From assembly GCA_963822435.1 (NCBI GenBank), contig CAWGHN010000003.1, positions 434,001 through 498,000 of the forward strand: DNA of 64,000 bases, given 5' to 3'. Within the stretch, counting starts at the first letter, position 1; the number at the start of each line of letters is the position of its first letter. This stretch comes from JAUYQR01 sp963822435 (GTDB lineage: Bacteria > Pseudomonadota > Alphaproteobacteria > Rhodobacterales > Rhodobacteraceae). The translations under genes were made by a program, and so were the position numbers. Under the pieces are notes generated by a model. The model ran no database searches and had not been told where the DNA came from. It worked only from the letters and a program-made list of their open reading frames with translations. This document shows positions 62,933 to 64,000 of this stretch, piece by piece.

Positions 62933-63522
62933 TCCTCATCCTCCACATAGAGTGACTTTTTGATCCCAAAAACCAGCAATGGGCATCCTGCCCCGCCCCC
63001 ACCTTCAATCCTGGGAAGTAGTTTGGACATATGCGTGGTAGACATTCCGTAGGAAGATCCTCGACCGAGCTTCTTAAAAATATCTTGAAGTTCGTCTGAT
63101 CGCGTTAGGATGACTCCCACGCTAACCGCACGCAAATCAAAAAGCAGTCGAAAGTTGTTCAGATCACGGTCAAAGAAGGGATCTTTGTTATTCCACTCAA
63201 CCTCTAGCGCGATGCAATTTTTGAAGCAGTCCACTTTATGCGTTGGTGAATCCAATCGCTTTCCGTCTACCTCAATGGCCGTTTGAAACTGCTTTTCAAC
63301 CCAACCGCGCTCAAAGAGAAACGTATCAACATACCCCGCGAGCTTCGACTTGTTCCCGCCGCCAACAGATATCCACGACTTTCTAAGCCGTAAAACTTCC
63401 AAAAGTCCAAGTAGATCAGACCATTCCTCTGGGTAATCCTGGGCTAGGATTGCGCTTGCGTGTCGCCACTCATAGCACTCGTAGTTATCCCGCACGAAAT
63501 CAGGGAGCCTATCACTCAACAT
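62929..63522 (-). CDS. type II restriction endonuclease (BglII/BstYI-like)
   Basis: A 197-residue protein. The metal site D98-x8-E107-x-E109 (KVDCFKNCIALEVEW) matches the BglII/BstYI spacing D-x8-E-x-Q with E in place of Q, followed by the conserved WNNKDPFFDRDL and GVILTR. It would cut a GATC-containing site by family precedent; the target is untested. It precedes its methyltransferase and is 45-50% GC by eye, well below the neighbourhood. Confidence 0.88.
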   Translation of the reverse strand: MLSDRLPDFVRDNYECYEWRHASAILAQDYPEEWSDLLGLLEVLRLRKSWISVGGGNKSKLAGYVDTFLFERGWVEKQFQTAIEVDGKRLDSPTHKVDCFKNCIALEVEWNNKDPFFDRDLNNFRLLFDLRAVSVGVILTRSDELQDIFKKLGRGSSYGMSTTHMSKLLPRIEGGGGAGCPLLVFGIKKSLYVEDEE

Positions 63523-63604
63523 CTAGTAGCCCTCAAGGTCTGAATAAGCCTATCTGGGCAATCTTGGATGGACAAGAAGAAGATTTCTTTTCCGAGTGTT
63601 CCTC

Positions 63605-63802
63605 ATGATCACCGAAGCGGCCTCGGCGGGCCTGCACGAGGAACCCGGCTTCGCCCCCGTCCCCCGCCTCCAGATCGTCACCATCGAACAGGCGATGGCC
63701 CTGCGGGAACGCAGCGTCCACCTCCCCGCCCGCCGCGAAGACACCTTCAAGCGCCCCGCGCGCGAAGAAGACACCCGCCGCCAGGGCGCGCTGGACCTTT
63801 AG
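63605..63802 (+). pseudogene. 3' remnant of a DNA methyltransferase-like gene
   Basis: A short high-GC open stretch ending at 63802 (MITEAASAGLHEEPG..., PRLQIVTIEQAMALRERS, EDTFKRPAREEDT) resembles the C-terminal end of large adenine DNA methyltransferases, where P-x-IQILTIE-type and TFK-type motifs occur. There is no room for the rest of the protein because the R-M pair starts at 63522. The family call is from memory of the motif and is uncertain. Confidence 0.5.
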
Positions 63803-63870
63803 CCCAAGCCCACCCCAAACCTTAAGATCTGGTTAATTTCGAAAAATTATCCTTTCAAATCAACGGTCTA

Positions 63871-63892
63871 AAAAATGTCCCACGGTGGGACA
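63871..63892 (-). terminator. rho-independent terminator of the right-hand gene
   Basis: On the minus strand, TGTCCCAC-C-GTGGGACA followed by TTTTTT is an intrinsic terminator 5 bp after the stop at 63898. It shares its 8-bp stem with the terminator at 26237-26263. Confidence 0.82.
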
Positions 63893-63897
63893 CCCCC

Positions 63898-64000
63898 TCA
63901 GCACACCACCACCTGCGCCGGGTCCAGCAGGAACGGCGCCACGATCCCGCAGGTATCGGCCAGGGGCAGCAGGCTGTCCGGCACCTCCATCCCGATCACC
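63898..64000 (-). CDS. 3' end of an unrecognised minus-strand gene (partial)
   Basis: The last 33 codons of a minus-strand frame that enters from the right end (VIGMEVPDSLLPLADTC...AQVVVC then TGA at 63898-63900). A terminator follows directly. No family is recognised from this tail. Confidence 0.6.
   Translation of the reverse strand, partial: VIGMEVPDSLLPLADTCGIVAPFLLDPAQVVVC

Overview
The window is a stretch of a high-GC alphaproteobacterial chromosome, almost certainly Rhodobacteraceae (Rhodobacter/Tabrizicola/Gemmobacter-like). The evidence is the gene order ccoNOQP-ccoGHIS, universal stress protein, fnrL, anaerobic coproporphyrinogen oxidase, together with a membrane-anchored cytochrome cy next to pheA, alphaproteobacterial-type LexA and FnrL boxes, and a PpsR-like palindrome between hemC and hemE. 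The last point hints at a phototrophic ancestry but does not prove it. No tRNA, rRNA, CRISPR array, insertion sequence or prophage was recognised.

Layout. 1-8.3 kb: unknown gene end, dapE, a GNAT acetyltransferase, rnr, a lytic transglycosylase and a SOS-boxed dnaE2 that lacks its usual C-terminus. 8.5-11.9 kb: convergent selenium genes (NDH-like/SelD fusion and SelU). 12-18 kb: DUF1287 protein, formate/nitrite channel, M20 deacetylase, exported protein, MFS exporter, FAD-linked dehydrogenase. 18.1-22.1 kb: esterase divergent from a YbbA/YbbP-type ABC transporter. 22.1-31 kb: hemC/hemE, acyl-CoA dehydrogenase with a divergent HxlR regulator, hemF, a lipoprotein, an odd SDR, an RsmC-like methyltransferase, clpS and a HAD hydrolase. 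31-34 kb: D-Ala-D-Ala carboxypeptidase with SPOR domain and a FAH-family hydrolase.

33.9-46.8 kb is a microaerobic respiration block: ccoN-O-Q-P and ccoG-H-I-S on the minus strand, a divergent universal stress protein, two FnrL boxes between them, then fnrL itself and hemN sharing a third box. The oxygen sensor, a high-affinity oxidase with its copper/assembly genes, and an oxygen-independent heme step therefore sit together under one regulator. A TPR-type regulator and a small unknown gene lie between usp and fnrL.

46.8-61.3 kb: glycosyltransferase plus yejABEF peptide importer, cytochrome cy, pheA, SRPBCC protein, nudC, a 5'-nucleotidase-family enzyme, a HAD phosphatase, and an arsR-AHSA1-GST operon with a clear operator over its start codon.

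61.3-63.8 kb is the accessory patch. A decayed MFS gene borders a lower-GC restriction-modification pair (BglII/BstYI-type endonuclease followed by an MT-A70 adenine methyltransferase), and on its other side lies what looks like the 3' remnant of another DNA methyltransferase. The window ends in the 3' end of an unrecognised minus-strand gene.
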